DNA of 25,618 bases from the NCBI GenBank assembly GCA_945861305.1, contig CAMATW010000034.1:1-25618 (forward strand), given 5' to 3'. Position numbers and translations under genes: made by a program. The DNA is from Bordetella parapertussis (GTDB taxonomy: Bacteria; Pseudomonadota; Gammaproteobacteria; Burkholderiales; Burkholderiaceae_C). Positions 16,122 to 24,971 of the stretch are shown piece after piece (position 1 is the stretch's first letter; each line of letters opens with the position of its first letter). The notes below the pieces were generated by a model. The model searched no databases. It saw nothing but the letters and a program-made list of their open reading frames with translations, and was not told the DNA's origin.

Positions 16122-17000
16122 TCAATTGGCTTTGCAGCGCACTTCAGCTGCATTTTGTATGGCCATGATCCCTGAGATGCCGCGGTTACTGGCGCTGGGG
16201 TTTTTGGCATCCATGTAAAGAATGGGGTTGTCCAAAGAGGTTTTGCCGCCCACGCCATACAGCTTGCCTTTGCCCGCGGTGTCGAGGGCCAGCTCCAAGG
16301 ACATGAAACCGTCACCGCCCAGGGACGAAATGGCGGTATTGAGTTTTTCAAAGCGCGCCATTTTGAAGAAGCTACCGATATCGGCGTCGGCAAAAGGCTG
16401 TGAATTGAAGGTCAGGCTTTTGAGCTGCGGCATGGCGCAACTCAGGTTGTTGGTTGGTGTCACCAAAACGCCATCGCACCATTTTTGAATGCTCGTGGCA
16501 TAAGCGGCTGGGGCAGCATTGGGCGTGGTGGTGCAGGGGGACTTGGTGGGGTCGCAAGTGTTGGCATACGGGCGGTTCACGGTGCTGAGCGTGGACCATA
16601 AAAAACTGTCTTGAAAGCTCTTGTCCAGCACGCCCAGTTTTTGCAGCTCGGCCACGGTGGGCTGCATCACATTGGCGGGGTTCAACACCCCGCTGGCGCT
16701 GCCGGTGGTGAAAGCGCAATTGATGCTTGAACTGATGGCTGATGGCGTGTTGCCTGCGGTCAGTCGCACCGAGGAGCATTCGGTCGGGATGATTTTCAAA
16801 TCGTCATAAAAGCTCAGCATGTACTTGCCCACGGCGTCATTGACCGTCAAAAAATACCCAGCTTGCGCTTTGGCTGTATTGAACTCGGTATCGCGGGTTT
16901 GGTTGTACAAATAACCAATCGACACCATGGCGGCCAGGGCAATGGCCAAGCTGAGTTCGAGCAGGCTGAAGCCGTTTTGAGATTGCTTGGTTGGGTTCAT
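16122..17000 (-). CDS. Type IV minor prepilin (PilV-like)
   Basis: A 292-residue prepilin-like protein. The class III signal is clear: a short basic leader, then G10/F11 with SLLELSLAIALAAM following, E15 being the +5 glutamate of the mature protein, and a hydrophobic helix to about residue 33. The C-terminal domain has about seven cysteines (PTEC, INC, NTC, SPC, KWC, LSC, VRC), so it is probably disulfide-braced outside the cell. Its length and late position in the operon suit a PilV-type minor pilin or tip subunit rather than the major pilin. Unlike plasmid R64 PilV, no shufflon-like alternative C-terminus or inverted repeats are seen. Its ATG overlaps the pilR stop as ATGA (16997-17000). 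Confidence 0.82.
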   Translation of the reverse strand: MNPTKQSQNGFSLLELSLAIALAAMVSIGYLYNQTRDTEFNTAKAQAGYFLTVNDAVGKYMLSFYDDLKIIPTECSSVRLTAGNTPSAISSSINCAFTTGSASGVLNPANVMQPTVAELQKLGVLDKSFQDSFLWSTLSTVNRPYANTCDPTKSPCTTTPNAAPAAYATSIQKWCDGVLVTPTNNLSCAMPQLKSLTFNSQPFADADIGSFFKMARFEKLNTAISSLGGDGFMSLELALDTAGKGKLYGVGGKTSLDNPILYMDAKNPSASNRGISGIMAIQNAAEVRCKAN

Positions 17001-18082
17001 TTAAAAATTCCTTGGACGGGGTTGCGGATGCCTGACTGCAAAGACATGGTGGTGGAGAAAAAAGCCAGCATCATGGTGGCCAGCAGCACGCCGCAGATCA
17101 CCATCAATGCGTTATTGAGTTGCTTGGCACGTTTTTCGATGCGCAAAATCATGCGGTCGATGGAGCCCACGCCGATATGGATAAAGGCCTCGATGGGGTT
17201 GCTGCGCTCGGAGGCGTCTTGGATGCGGTCTTCCATCTCTTGATCAAACAAACCGGTGGAGAAGGCTTGACCAAAGGTACCGTTACTGGGCTTGGACAGG
17301 TTGATGAGGATTTGCCGAATGTGCCACTTGCCCCAAGGCGAGCTGTGCTTGTAGGTGCGTTCCAGCGATGAACGCAGAGATATGCCCGAGCGCATCAGCG
17401 AGGCCAGCGAAATCATCATCATCGAGCTGGCGTAATCGCGGTACAGGTTGAGCGGCAGCCATTTGTCCAATTGCTTGCGCACTGGGCCTGTCCAGCGCGG
17501 CAGGCTGTAAAACAGCGCCACAAAAAACGCCACCACAGTCAGCCCCACATAAATGCCGTAATGGGTGATGAACTGCGACACCGCGTAAAGGCCTTGACCC
17601 AGCGGTGGCCAGTTGCTGGCAGGCGAGAGCTGGGTCAAGATGGGCACGGCGTTCACCGAAAACCCCGTCAACAAAGACGCAAACATCAGCAACAAAACAA
17701 GGGGGTAGGTGACGGCCTTGCGCATGGTCACCGCCATGGCGTCGGTTTTGTGCACGGTCTCAGACAAAAACATCAAGCCGTCGGCCATGGTGGCGTCGCC
17801 GGCGGCTTGGGTGGCGTCGATCATGGTCAGCTCGGTGGTGGAGGCAATACCACGCAGCGCCTCTGACAAAGATCCACGTTCCAGCCCTTTGAGCATTTGC
17901 AGGTACATGGGGGCGCTCAAAGGTGTGCGCTGCTGCGCCCGCGACTCCAGTTTGCGAATCGTGGTGAACAAGGGCACACGGTCTTTCAAGGTGGAGGCCA
18001 GGTCGTAGTAAAAATCGGCTCGGCGCTCGTGCAATTCGCGCTTGGCAAACCAAACTGGGATGGACATGACCAACTGTTTCAT
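16997..18082 (-). CDS. pilR: Type IV pilus inner-membrane platform protein (PilR/GspF family)
   Basis: A 361-residue polytopic protein of the GspF/PilC/PilR family, which sits in the inner membrane and couples the assembly ATPase to pilin insertion. Three hydrophobic segments are visible (about residues 124-148, 170-195 and 325-347), with two cytoplasmic helical repeats at about 23-122 and 212-320 (second repeat: LASLMRSGISLRSSLE). The frame remains open upstream to 18205, but the Met at 18082 overlaps the pilQ stop as ATGA and begins a normal family N-terminus, so I take it as the start. In the R64 scheme this is PilR, directly after PilQ, as here. Confidence 0.9.
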   Translation of the reverse strand: MKQLVMSIPVWFAKRELHERRADFYYDLASTLKDRVPLFTTIRKLESRAQQRTPLSAPMYLQMLKGLERGSLSEALRGIASTTELTMIDATQAAGDATMADGLMFLSETVHKTDAMAVTMRKAVTYPLVLLLMFASLLTGFSVNAVPILTQLSPASNWPPLGQGLYAVSQFITHYGIYVGLTVVAFFVALFYSLPRWTGPVRKQLDKWLPLNLYRDYASSMMMISLASLMRSGISLRSSLERTYKHSSPWGKWHIRQILINLSKPSNGTFGQAFSTGLFDQEMEDRIQDASERSNPIEAFIHIGVGSIDRMILRIEKRAKQLNNALMVICGVLLATMMLAFFSTTMSLQSGIRNPVQGIFK

Positions 18083-19836
18083 GCGGCACCCCGCATGACC
18101 GCCAGTTGGCGTGTGCGCGCAATGACGGCGGGAGAGCCAAAGGTGCGCTCGAAGTGATAGGGGTCGATGTGGCCTTGCGACATGTCGTACAAGGCGTGGC
18201 CCCAAGCTTCTTTGCCCAGCATGTCCTCTTGGTCAAACGCGGCTTGGCGCAAGCCTAGCCAGTGGTTGCGGGCCGCAAAGTCGTTGCCTTGGTGCAGCAA
18301 GCCCAGCAAGCTGTTGTCCAAGGGCAGCACCTCGGCGCACACCTTCACACCTTTGACGCCTGAATGGTCGTAGTTGGCCGCCTCAATGCCAGGTACTTGG
18401 CAGCGCGTACAGCCCATGTCGCTGGCGCAGCGCAACTGGGCCACATCCAAGGCAAAGTATTTTTCGTATTCCACCAAGGTCTGTACTGGCAAGGCAGAAA
18501 TGGCGGGCACTTTGCAATGCTCGCAGTTGAGCGGCATGAGCACTTGGTAAACCAACAGCGACAAAAACTCCGCATTGCACACGTCTTCGCGCATCAAGCC
18601 GATGTGCTGCGAGGTCAGCCGCGACACAATGCCCAGCGCCGAGGTGGCATGCACCGTGGTTAAAAGTTTGTGGCCGGTTTGGATGGCGGCATGGGCCATT
18701 TGCCCCGAGATGCGGTCGCGGATTTCTCCAAACATGCCCACATCGGGGTCCATGCGCAAAAACGCCATCATGGCCGACTCAAAGGGGTTGTGGGTGCTGC
18801 CCTTGGCTTGTCGCTGGATGGAAAAATGCGACACCCCCGGCACGATGTATTCCACCGGGTCTTCAATCGAGATGATCTTGCGCTGCCCTTGCGAGGCCAG
18901 CATCGACAGCAACGCCGACAGCGTGGTGGTTTTGCCAGAACCCGTGATGCCGGCGATGAACACGCCGCCCCACGCTGATTGGGTGGTTTCGCGCAGCTGC
19001 TCGATTTGCCACGCGGTGTAGCCCAGTTTGTCGATTTGCGGCAACTTGGCGTGGCTGACCTTGCCGGTGCGCAAGATACGGATGGTCACATCAAAGCCGC
19101 CCACGCTAGGGTGGCTTTGGTAGCGCAGTTGCAGTTTTTGTCCATGCACTTCCATGGGAATCATGGCTGACTGGGGCAGGCCTGCGTTGAAAGCCACCTC
19201 TGAGCTAGAGCCCTCTTGCGACAACACGGTGTAGCCCGCCGCAATGCCGCTGATCACCATGCGCGAGGGCAGGTGCTTGACCAAGCGCATCAAGCCGTCC
19301 AAGCGCACCCGCAACAAAGTGATGTCGCCGCGCACCTCGAAATGGATGTCGCTGCTGCCCAGTTGCAAGCAATGCGCCACGATGCCATTGAGCCAGCCTA
19401 AAGGCGCTGAGTCTTGGATGATTTTGGCGATAGTTTCGCGTTCGTGCGCTTGGGCTTTTTGTGCTTTCAGTGAGTCTTTTTCATGAACATGCTCTTGCAA
19501 CACGGTTTGCAAAATATCTGGCGCGCAGGTGAATGCGCCGGCAAAACTCAGCTGCAAGCGCTTGCCTTGTTCAATCAGGTTGAACCAGCCCGTGCTGCGG
19601 TACTCGCTGGGCAGGTATAGCACGATGAAGCGGTTGTTGTCGGTGCCCAGCGCCATCATGCTGGCCAGTTGCGCCTTGGGCAGGGTGAGCTGCGGTTTGT
19701 CGCCATGCGAAAGCACGCTGTTGAACACGGGGATCTGTATGTAGTCGTCGATGTGGTTGCGCTTGACCGTCACCGGCTCGCTGCTGAGCTGGGTGGTGGG
19801 GGCGTTGGCGGTATCGAGGTGGGGAGCGGGTTTCAT
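18079..19836 (-). CDS. pilQ: Type IVb pilus assembly ATPase (PilQ/GspE family)
   Basis: A 585-residue secretion ATPase that powers pilin polymerisation on the cytoplasmic face. Seen: SSDIHFE (161-167) typical of GspE N-domains, Walker A GITGSGKT (296-303), an Asp box IEDPVEY (324-330), Walker B region MFGEIRD (368-374), and a His box TTVHATSA (393-400). Two Cys pairs at C438/C441 and C476/C479 form the tetracysteine metal-binding element usual in GspE-type extension ATPases and absent from PilT-type retraction ATPases. The start overlaps the pilP stop as ATGA (19833-19836), and the stop overlaps pilR. No retraction ATPase is encoded in the window, as in other type IVb systems of this kind. 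Confidence 0.93.
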   Translation of the reverse strand: MKPAPHLDTANAPTTQLSSEPVTVKRNHIDDYIQIPVFNSVLSHGDKPQLTLPKAQLASMMALGTDNNRFIVLYLPSEYRSTGWFNLIEQGKRLQLSFAGAFTCAPDILQTVLQEHVHEKDSLKAQKAQAHERETIAKIIQDSAPLGWLNGIVAHCLQLGSSDIHFEVRGDITLLRVRLDGLMRLVKHLPSRMVISGIAAGYTVLSQEGSSSEVAFNAGLPQSAMIPMEVHGQKLQLRYQSHPSVGGFDVTIRILRTGKVSHAKLPQIDKLGYTAWQIEQLRETTQSAWGGVFIAGITGSGKTTTLSALLSMLASQGQRKIISIEDPVEYIVPGVSHFSIQRQAKGSTHNPFESAMMAFLRMDPDVGMFGEIRDRISGQMAHAAIQTGHKLLTTVHATSALGIVSRLTSQHIGLMREDVCNAEFLSLLVYQVLMPLNCEHCKVPAISALPVQTLVEYEKYFALDVAQLRCASDMGCTRCQVPGIEAANYDHSGVKGVKVCAEVLPLDNSLLGLLHQGNDFAARNHWLGLRQAAFDQEDMLGKEAWGHALYDMSQGHIDPYHFERTFGSPAVIARTRQLAVMRGAA

Positions 19837-20480
19837 TGCAGACCTGGGGGCGAAGGTGGCTGTGCTTGTGGGAGCGCTTTATCAGCTTCTTGCAGCAACT
19901 GGGTTGGCATGATGTTGGTGAGGTCTTGCATCAAGGCCAGTTCAGAGTTGCTAAGGCTATGCTGTTTGCTTGGAGCGTTGGTGCGGGTCATGGGCAGACC
20001 CGCGGCATAGCGCTCTAGGCTGGTGCCGGGCAAGGGGGCAGGTAAAAACAGCTTGTTTTTTTTGGCATCGACTTTGGGATCGCTGGACACTAAATACAAA
20101 CCATTGGGACCATAGCGCTCTACCAGCCAAGGGCCAATCTCGCGCTCACCTTCATGCAAACGCAGAATGTGTACCGACTCTTTGTAAATAATCTCGGCGA
20201 CCAGTTGGTTGTTGACGCCCGTGATCGTCCACAGCAACGGTGGTGTGGATGCCACGGGGGGTGGTGAAGGGGTAAAAGGCTCGACGGGCCCACGTTTTTT
20301 AATGACTATCGCCACCTTGGGTTCGGGCGGTGGGTTGAGGGTGAGTTCTTGCTTGCGCTTGGCTTGGCCGATCATGTCGCCTAAAGTTTTGGCGTTCGGA
20401 GTTTGTGCCTGCGCGCCATCCATACACAGGCTGCACAGTACGATCAGCAAGGCCTTATGGGGTGTTGTCTGAGCGGACAT
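19833..20480 (-). CDS. pilP: Type IV pilus biogenesis protein PilP
   Basis: A 215-residue exported protein with a signal peptide (hydrophobic stretch KALLIVLCSLC, cleavage near AQA-QTP). A Pro-rich linker (about residues 49-82) precedes a small beta-rich domain, LLWTITGVNNQLVAEIIYKE and on to about residue 130, like PilP-type periplasmic modules that link inner-membrane and secretin parts; the tail is again Pro-rich. The identity rests mainly on position between pilO and pilQ, as in R64 pilO-P-Q. Its start overlaps the end of pilO by 26 bp, and its stop overlaps the pilQ start by 4 bp. The individual sequence is weakly conserved, so the assignment depends on context. Confidence 0.78.
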   Translation of the reverse strand: MSAQTTPHKALLIVLCSLCMDGAQAQTPNAKTLGDMIGQAKRKQELTLNPPPEPKVAIVIKKRGPVEPFTPSPPPVASTPPLLWTITGVNNQLVAEIIYKESVHILRLHEGEREIGPWLVERYGPNGLYLVSSDPKVDAKKNKLFLPAPLPGTSLERYAAGLPMTRTNAPSKQHSLSNSELALMQDLTNIMPTQLLQEADKALPQAQPPSPPGLQ

Positions 20481-21723
20481 AGTAGTTTCCGGTCAACTGG
20501 TAGGTGACACCCAAAGTGGTTTTGAACAGCGTCACCGTGGCGTAGGGCGGTACCACCAAGTCGGACGCCAGGGTCAGAGGCAGTTCAGCTGTCCATGTAC
20601 CTTTGAGCAAGGGTTGTTTCAAGGCGGCGGCATCCGTACCGGACACCCAGACTTGGGGTTTTTCCACCTGCACATTTCGACCCCCCAACAGGCTCAGGTC
20701 TTGCAGCCATGAAGAAACGCCGCGAAAGCCTTCGACTGCTGGTATCAAGTCGGCGGTTTTTTCATAGCTGCGCTCGACCGTTTTGGGTGGTGTGGTGTGG
20801 CTGGTTTGCAAGTGGTGGGTAAGAGCATCTTTGTCCACCGGCAAGTGTTGCGCGATGCTCGCGTGTAAGGGCAATTTGGCAAAAAAATCATCCACGCTGC
20901 CGTACTGGCGCTTCCAGTCGGCGCTGCACACCTCGGCTTTGCACTCGACTTGGGTCAGCGCCCAACCTTGGTGCGACAGCGGTAATTCGGTGCTCAGTTG
21001 CACCCATGCTTGGTAAAGCGCTTGGCCTTGCAGCGACAAGGCTTGCACCTGTTGCGCTGCTTGTTGGTTGTAAGCCGGGTTGGGGTCAGGCGCCACGGGG
21101 GCGGGCAAGTTGGCCTGCATGGCGTCGCGGTCTTGGAGTTGCCAGTAATAAATGCCGCCCACGCAACCCAGCATCACCACCAAGCCAGCGCCCAGCAGCA
21201 TCAGCGCTCGCAAGCTGGGAATTTTTTTCAGTCGTGATTCAGCGCTGGGTTGGTCGAACACGGTTTGGGCGCTGAGCCGCTCTTCGTTGGCCAGCAGGCC
21301 CAGGTCACCCACACGGCGTACTACCTCGCCTTGTTGAATGGCCTCAAACTCTTCGATCAGGTCTTGTGCTTCGGCCAAACTCCCGATGAAGTCAAACCCA
21401 GGCAAGGGGCGGCGGTTGTTCAAAGCCACCACTGCCACACGCTGCTCGGCCATGCCAAACACAAACAACTCTAGGCCGCCGTTGCTCCACTGACTGGCCA
21501 AGTGCAGGGCCGCCGAGTGCATGGGCTGGCGGGCCTGCTCAATGCCGCTGCACAAACCCACCACGTCTTGCAAACCGCTGGAGACATACCACTGCATGCC
21601 TTCGCGGCGCATCTGCGACAAGGTGGAGCGCACCAGTTTTTCGGCTGGCTGCAGCATGCGCCACTCCATGCCCAACACGAAGCGATGTTGGTCAAAGCGC
21701 ACCCATAAAGCGTTTTGGTTCAT
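20455..21723 (-). CDS. pilO: Type IVb pilus accessory protein PilO (PilO2 family)
   Basis: A 422-residue bitopic inner-membrane protein. The first 165 residues are a cytoplasmic domain (start MNQNALWVRFDQHRFVLGMEW), then one membrane helix (about 171-194), then a periplasmic part of about 225 residues with two cysteines close together (VECKAEVC). This topology and place between secretin and PilP match PilO2 of the IncI/R64 thin pilus and TcpD/BfpC-type proteins, which bridge the ATPase and the periplasm. A 4-nt gap separates it from the secretin gene and it overlaps pilP by 26 bp. The function is inferred from family and operon order. Confidence 0.85.
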   Translation of the reverse strand: MNQNALWVRFDQHRFVLGMEWRMLQPAEKLVRSTLSQMRREGMQWYVSSGLQDVVGLCSGIEQARQPMHSAALHLASQWSNGGLELFVFGMAEQRVAVVALNNRRPLPGFDFIGSLAEAQDLIEEFEAIQQGEVVRRVGDLGLLANEERLSAQTVFDQPSAESRLKKIPSLRALMLLGAGLVVMLGCVGGIYYWQLQDRDAMQANLPAPVAPDPNPAYNQQAAQQVQALSLQGQALYQAWVQLSTELPLSHQGWALTQVECKAEVCSADWKRQYGSVDDFFAKLPLHASIAQHLPVDKDALTHHLQTSHTTPPKTVERSYEKTADLIPAVEGFRGVSSWLQDLSLLGGRNVQVEKPQVWVSGTDAAALKQPLLKGTWTAELPLTLASDLVVPPYATVTLFKTTLGVTYQLTGNYYVRSDNTP

Positions 21724-21727
21724 GGTG

Positions 21728-23401
21728 CTATTGGTCTAGCAAGCGGGGGGTGATGAGCACCACGGTGGTGGTGCGCTCTTTGGTGCCTTTGCGAGAGCCG
21801 GGCAGATTTTGAACCAAGGGGCCCACCTGCTCGCTGTTCAAGGCCTCAGCGTCAAAGCCGCTGAGCACAATGGTTTCGTTGGACTTGGCCACCAAGCGCT
21901 GCAGCACCCCAAAGTTGGCGATGCTGGGTTGCTGGATGGTTTGCAAGCTGGCGCCGCTGCCCGAGTTGAAGGAGGTCAGCGATTTGAGCGAACTCAAGGA
22001 CAAACCGCATTCGACCAGCACATGGTTGGAGTCCAGCAAGATGGGTAGCAAGGTCAGCGAAAAACCAGTGGTGATTTCACCTGGCGTGAGGGTGGCACCA
22101 CCATAGGTGTTACCGGTGCTGCCCACGGTGTTGATGATGGTGGGCGTGACCGATTTCAAATAGCTTTGCGTGGTTTGGCTGCCCACCGGCACGGGTTGGC
22201 GGTTGACGGTGGTGACCACGGTAGAGTAGGCCGAGCTGACCCGCCCGAACCTCTTCAGCGCTTGGAACAGCAATTGGTTGGTGGCCCCCGCGGTATTTCT
22301 CAGAACCAAGCCGACGTTGGCGGCCGCGCTGGCGCTGACGACGGGGGTGGGTCCTCGGATTTGCAGCTGACCCAAGCGCATGGTCTCGGAAACATAGCTC
22401 CAGTCGATGCCCGATTGAAATTCGTTGCTCAGCGTGACTTGCAAGACCTCTACCGTCATCGCCACTTGGCGCATCAGGTTTTGGTTCAAGTTTTGGATGT
22501 ATTGTTCAATCGCTTCGACATTGCGAAAAGAGTCACGCACGGTGACGGTGCCGGTATTGGGGTCAATCACCAGTTTGCCGCTGACCGACACCATGTTGGC
22601 GAGGTTTTTCTCTATGCCAGTCCAGATGTTGATGTCGCTGGAACTGGACGACGAAGCCGTTCCGCCGCCTGTGGAGGTCAGGCTGAGAGAAGATGACAGC
22701 TTCAAACCGCCGGGCAAGGTTTTCACTGCAATAGTCCGCGATACCACGCGGTAAAAGCGAATACGCCCCGATTCGTATGACCAGCGTAGGTCTGAACGCA
22801 GGGTCACGTGGTTGAGCAAACCCGCCAAGCTGCCTGAATAGTTCAGTTCTATATCGTTTTGGGTGGTGGGGTCGGTATTGGCGCTCAGGCGGTTACCTCC
22901 AGCGCGTTGCACACTTTCCAAAATGGATTTATCGCTGGGGGGGGCAAAAGCGGTGGGAATCGCGTTGGCGGTGGGTGTGGGTGCGGCAGCGGTTGGGGTT
23001 GCTTGAGCCATGCCGATGGGCACAAACATAGAGGAAGGCATGGTGGCGTCAGAGGCCACATTGACCGGAATTTCAGTCGTACGCTCAATCAACTCGGCAA
23101 TGCTTTTGATGCTGTGTTTGCCAGGGATGCGCAGCGTGACCGAGGCAATATGGTTGGGCAGCATTTCGCTGCGGTCTAAGGGAATGGAGTGAGAGGTGAA
23201 GCGCGGTGTTTGGCTGTTGACCACCGAGGGCGTGGGTCCTGGGTAGTTGCGCAGCAAAGCATTGGCTTGTTCGTTGCGTTTGCTGATGTCTTCGTGCGAC
23301 GAGGCGATATGGTTTTCAAACCGTGACAGGACACAACCGCTGAGCAACAAGAGGCAGCACAGTCCCCACGCGGTGGTCAAGCGAAGCAAAGGTGTTGTCA
23401 T
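21728..23401 (-). CDS. pilN: Type IVb pilus outer-membrane secretin, lipoprotein (PilN family)
   Basis: A 557-residue lipoprotein secretin forming the outer-membrane pore through which the pilus exits. The lipobox LLLLSGC puts the acylated Cys at residue 23. After it come an N-domain (about 85-117 and 184-222), split by an Ala/Pro/Thr-rich linker (about 131-156), a low-complexity SSSSSS linker (250-255), an N1-type region (about 260-345) and the secretin beta-barrel domain (about 375-557) ending TTTVVLITPRLLDQ. LPGSRKGTKERTTTVVLITP is the typical secretin C-terminal signature. Acylation would depend on Lgt/LspA and Lnt, the last encoded at 732. Lipoprotein secretins are typical of R64 PilN, TcpC and BfpB type IVb systems. 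Confidence 0.92.
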   Translation of the reverse strand: MTTPLLRLTTAWGLCCLLLLSGCVLSRFENHIASSHEDISKRNEQANALLRNYPGPTPSVVNSQTPRFTSHSIPLDRSEMLPNHIASVTLRIPGKHSIKSIAELIERTTEIPVNVASDATMPSSMFVPIGMAQATPTAAAPTPTANAIPTAFAPPSDKSILESVQRAGGNRLSANTDPTTQNDIELNYSGSLAGLLNHVTLRSDLRWSYESGRIRFYRVVSRTIAVKTLPGGLKLSSSLSLTSTGGGTASSSSSSDINIWTGIEKNLANMVSVSGKLVIDPNTGTVTVRDSFRNVEAIEQYIQNLNQNLMRQVAMTVEVLQVTLSNEFQSGIDWSYVSETMRLGQLQIRGPTPVVSASAAANVGLVLRNTAGATNQLLFQALKRFGRVSSAYSTVVTTVNRQPVPVGSQTTQSYLKSVTPTIINTVGSTGNTYGGATLTPGEITTGFSLTLLPILLDSNHVLVECGLSLSSLKSLTSFNSGSGASLQTIQQPSIANFGVLQRLVAKSNETIVLSGFDAEALNSEQVGPLVQNLPGSRKGTKERTTTVVLITPRLLDQ

Positions 23402-23408
23402 GGTGGTT

Positions 23409-24359
23409 TCAGCGTGCGAAGGGGTCTTGGTGGCGAATGATGCTGATGACGCGGGTGGCGTCGTTCATCACGGCCTGCAAGGGAAAGTCGGTGCTGGCCA
23501 AAGAGTTCATCACCAACTGAATGGCAGCCGTGAAGCTGCCTTCGATACTGATTTGCGCTTGGATGGGGAAGTCACGTTCGGCTTCCCACATCAGCTGCCA
23601 GTTAGCCATTTGCGCCCAGCGGCTGATGCTGTGGTAGAGGGTTTTGTCTTGGGTTTGCAAAGACCAAATGGACGAAGGCTCGTCCTCTGGTAGTCGCACG
23701 GCGCTGGTTGCGCCTGTAGGGTTGGGGAGTGTGGGTTTGGCTGACTTGGCCCACTCTATCGATATCTCGAATTCGTCAGCCGGTGCTTGTGCGCTGAGTT
23801 CTTTTTTCTTTTCGCCAGAGCCACCTGCCTTGGGTTTGTCAGGTATGTCTGGTTTGATGGAAGGGGCAGGCCCTGAAGTTTTGGCGCCAGCTTGCAAGGG
23901 CGCGATGATGAACAGGCCTTGAGAGGCGGTGATGCCAAAGCGCTTGTGTTGCAAGGCTTGGGTAAACATGTCCCAGGCCACCAACGGTGTCACCGCTTGG
24001 CTGCTTTGCAGCGTGAGCAAGCCTTCCACCCGCGTGTCCACCACCACTTGACGACCTGTCATCGCACCCAAACTGCGGGCCACGGTGGCGATGTCGCTGT
24101 TGATGAACTGCAACCAGACCATGCCACTCACCGCGGTGGTGGGGGTCAGACCCGATGCGCTTGGTGCACCTGCTTTTCCACCCGCGCCCCCTGCTGCTTC
24201 TCCCTTGGCACCAGCAGCAGGTGTCCCTGCAGGCGTGGCGCGAAAGGGCACGATCTGCGCTTGCGCACCTGGCGCCACCTGCGCCAAGGTTTGCCAGCAC
24301 ATGCCCGACGCGAGCATTGCTGCCAGGAGTAAACCGTGCGAACCAGGGGTGAATCGCAT
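23409..24359 (-). CDS. pilL: PilL/TcpQ-like pilus protein with a secretin N-domain-like module
   Basis: A 316-residue exported protein (hydrophobic leader about residues 8-26, no lipobox). A Gly/Ala-rich linker (about 40-72) leads to a domain at about 80-154 that resembles the short N-domains of secretins (LQFINSDIATVARSLGAMTG, then VVVDTRVEGLLTLQS and GLFIIAP). A charged linker (160-225) follows. The C-terminal domain (about 230-310, starting IWSLQTQDKTLYHSISRWAQ, with FPIQAQISIEGSFTAAI) fits the TcpQ/PilL C-terminal fold that stabilises the secretin. It lies just before the secretin gene, 7 nt upstream of it, which fits a pilotin-like or dock role. The two-module layout is unusual enough to note. 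Confidence 0.75.
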   Translation of the reverse strand: MRFTPGSHGLLLAAMLASGMCWQTLAQVAPGAQAQIVPFRATPAGTPAAGAKGEAAGGAGGKAGAPSASGLTPTTAVSGMVWLQFINSDIATVARSLGAMTGRQVVVDTRVEGLLTLQSSQAVTPLVAWDMFTQALQHKRFGITASQGLFIIAPLQAGAKTSGPAPSIKPDIPDKPKAGGSGEKKKELSAQAPADEFEISIEWAKSAKPTLPNPTGATSAVRLPEDEPSSIWSLQTQDKTLYHSISRWAQMANWQLMWEAERDFPIQAQISIEGSFTAAIQLVMNSLASTDFPLQAVMNDATRVISIIRHQDPFAR

Positions 24360-24365
24360 GGAAGT

Positions 24366-24971
24366 TTAGGGTTTGACAAGGAAGGACATACCCACCGCAT
24401 CTGCGCCATTACATTGCCTACCAATTGCGGCTGCATCTACAGCAGCCCCTGAAGTTTTAACTTTGTCTAGTGCCGTTGTTGGTGGGGTGTTGAAGGTAGC
24501 AGTGGCTGTACCGCTGATGGCCGTACTTACCCAAACTGAATATGCTAATGGAGCTAAGCTGGCAGCAATATCGGTACATATTTGTTTTGGAATGTTGGTT
24601 AAAGAATAGATGGCACCTTTGGCTGCGTCCACGCCATCCAATGTGGATGCATTTGCTTCTACAAATTCTCTGCCACCAAATTGATTGGTGATCGTTGTGC
24701 CTGATACACGACCAGAAGGAAATAAACCCATGCCGATTGCACCGCTAGTGGTGATACTGCTTGTACCCACGGTGACAAAAGACTGTAATTTTGCTAAACC
24801 TCGACCTGCGTCCTCGATTTGGCTATTGGCTTTACCGCTAGTTAGCACAGAGTTGACAGCTACTAATCCAGAAACTATCAAAATCGCAATAATGGTCAGC
24901 GCAATGGACAGTTCAACAATGGTGTAACCACCCTGCTGAGGCTTGGCGACTATGAGCTTTGTTTCATTCAT
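24366..24971 (-). CDS. pilS: Type IVb major prepilin (PilS-like)
   Basis: A 201-residue prepilin, first gene of the operon. Cleavage is predicted after G15 (QQGG/YTIVEL), with E20 as the +5 glutamate, giving a mature first residue Tyr rather than Phe, as happens in type IVb pilins. The hydrophobic helix runs to about residue 45. Two cysteines (C132 region KQICTD, and RQCNGADAVGMSF near the end) would close the C-terminal disulfide loop. A good AGGAG (24982-24978) precedes the ATG. A mature size near 19 kDa and the first position suggest it is the most abundant subunit. Its prepilin peptidase must be supplied from elsewhere. Confidence 0.88.
   Translation of the reverse strand: MNETKLIVAKPQQGGYTIVELSIALTIIAILIVSGLVAVNSVLTSGKANSQIEDAGRGLAKLQSFVTVGTSSITTSGAIGMGLFPSGRVSGTTITNQFGGREFVEANASTLDGVDAAKGAIYSLTNIPKQICTDIAASLAPLAYSVWVSTAISGTATATFNTPPTTALDKVKTSGAAVDAAAIGRQCNGADAVGMSFLVKP

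Noticed and set aside
16122..17000. Shufflon-type recombination at the pilV-like 3' end
   Set aside because: No repeated 19-bp-type inverted sites or alternative C-terminal segments were seen, and no recombinase gene is present.
18083..18205. Upstream extension of pilR into pilQ
   Set aside because: The extra residues are an Arg/His-rich out-of-frame reading of pilQ; the ATGA overlap start is better.
22166..22696. Long plus-strand open frames opposite pilN, pilQ and pilR (for example 22166-22696, 17471-17866)
   Set aside because: They are antisense shadows of genes with clear family motifs; the proteins are His/Arg/Gly-rich and unlike known families.
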